A DNA stretch of 5,970 nucleotides, taken from an uncultured Planctomycetota bacterium (GTDB lineage: Bacteria; Planctomycetota; UBA1135; UBA2386). The notes under the pieces were generated by a model. That model searched no databases, was not told the DNA's origin, and saw nothing but the letters and a program-made list of their open reading frames with translations. The stretch spans positions 1 to 5,970 of the forward strand of contig CAIYFF010000585.1 in NCBI GenBank assembly GCA_903925435.1. The letters are read 5' to 3'. Below are positions 4,852 through 5,970 of the stretch, in pieces; position 1 is the first letter of the stretch; every line of letters starts with the position of its first letter. Position numbers and translations under genes: made by a program.

Positions 4852-5735
4852 TCAGCGACCGAGGACCTTCTTCATCGTGGCGCCGAGGATCGACGGCGTG
4901 TCGCAGACGTGCACGCCTGCGCGCGCCATCGCCGACTTCTTGTCCGCCGCGGTGCCCTTGCCGCCGCTGATGATCGCGCCGGCGTGGCCCATGCGCTTGC
5001 CGGGAGGCGCGGTCGCACCCGCGATGAAGCCAACCACCGGCTTCTTCACGTTGGACATGATGAAGTCGCAGGCCTCTTCCTCGGCCGAGCCGCCGATCTC
5101 ACCGATCATGATGATGCCTTCGGTGCCCGGATCGTTCTGGAACAGCTCCAGGCAGTCGATGAAGTCGAGACCCTTGATCGGATCGCCGCCGATGCCGATG
5201 CACGTGGACTGGCCCATGCCGACGCTCGTCACTTGCCAGACGGCTTCGTAGGTCAACGTGCCGCTGCGCGACACGATGCCGATCTTGCCCGGACGATGGA
5301 TGTAGGCCGGCATGATGCCGATCTTGCAGCCAGCCGTGTCCGTGACCGGCGTGATGATGCCGGGGCAGTTCGGGCCGATGAGGCGCGTCTTGCTGCCCTG
5401 CATGTAGTTGCGAACCAGCGCCATGTCGGCGACCGGAATGCCCTCGGTGATGGCGACGACGAGGTCGAGTTCGGCCTCGATCGCTTCACAGATTGCGTCC
5501 GCCGCGAACGCAGCCGGCACGTAGACGACCGACGCCGTGGCGCCAGTTGCCTTCTTGGCCGCAGCGACGGTGTCGAACACCGGCACTCCGTCCGCCGTCT
5601 GCTGGCCGCCCTTGCCGGGCGTCACGCCGCCGACCATCTTGGTGCCGTAGGCGAGCGAGTTCTTGGTATGGAAGGCGCCGGCTTCGCCGGTGATGCCTTG
5701 GACGAGGATCTTGGTCTCTCCGTTGACGAGAACGC

Positions 5736-5739
<4 letters not shown>
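4852..5739 (-). CDS. sucD: Succinate-CoA ligase (ADP/GDP-forming), alpha subunit
   Basis: SucD is the catalytic, CoA-binding subunit of succinyl-CoA synthetase, which interconverts succinyl-CoA plus NDP and phosphate with succinate, CoA and NTP in the TCA cycle. The 295-residue protein aligns by eye along its whole length with E. coli SucD: the CoA-binding fold begins with QGITGEAGAFH (14-24) and YGTKMVGGVTPGKGG (31-45), followed by YVPAAF (73-78), ITEGIP (97-102), GPNCPGIITP (122-131), the ligase domain with SRSGTLTYEA (157-166) and GIGGDP (182-187), GEIGGSAEEEA (213-223), and GKRMGHAGAI (247-256). His252 is the residue phosphorylated during the reaction. The ATG at 5739 gives the canonical Met-Ser-(Val/Ile)-Leu start and overlaps the sucC stop as ATGA, implying coupled synthesis of the two subunits. 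An upstream in-frame extension only reads sucC in another frame. The membrane-protein gene follows after 7 bp. Nothing is missing. Confidence 0.98.

Positions 5740-5970
<231 letters not shown>

Overview
This is a GC-rich, gene-dense window of mostly housekeeping genes from a bacterial chromosome. The lineage is uncertain. Scarce Shine-Dalgarno motifs, a Gly-Lys-Asp-Phe-Gly / Trp-x-x-Trp tail that I associate with planctomycete proteins, and the unusual gene order make a Planctomycetota-like organism my tentative guess. No mobile element, CRISPR array, rRNA or tRNA is visible, and all reading frames look intact apart from the two genes cut by the window ends.

Layout, left to right. (1) The N-terminal part of a metallophosphoesterase gene runs leftward out of the window (minus strand, 1-322). 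(2) Divergent from it are miaA (414-1361, tRNA A37 dimethylallyltransferase) and rsmG (1441-2115, 16S rRNA m7G527 methyltransferase), a small translation-related RNA-modification cluster. (3) A 170-bp convergent gap carries a good intrinsic terminator for the next gene, a small lipoprotein of unknown function on the minus strand (2286-2660). (4) A 261-bp divergent spacer with strong GC inverted repeats precedes nadD (2922-3545, NAD biosynthesis). nadD overlaps by ATGA a compact, motif-divergent membrane glycosyltransferase of the MraY/WecA/TagO superfamily (3542-4378). (5) On the minus strand, sucC (partial), sucD and a small two-helix membrane protein follow each other with a 4-bp overlap and a 7-bp gap, so they look like one operon. 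That operon runs tail to tail into the glycosyltransferase gene with an 11-bp overlap of coding sequence.

Functionally the window combines RNA modification (MiaA, RsmG), NAD synthesis (NadD), a lipid-linked sugar transferase for an envelope polymer, and the substrate-level phosphorylation step of the TCA cycle (SucCD). I see no clear new multi-gene system. The points most worth a second look are the altered active-site motifs of the glycosyltransferase, the uncharacterised membrane protein attached to sucCD, and a candidate terminator whose loop contains the glycosyltransferase stop codon.
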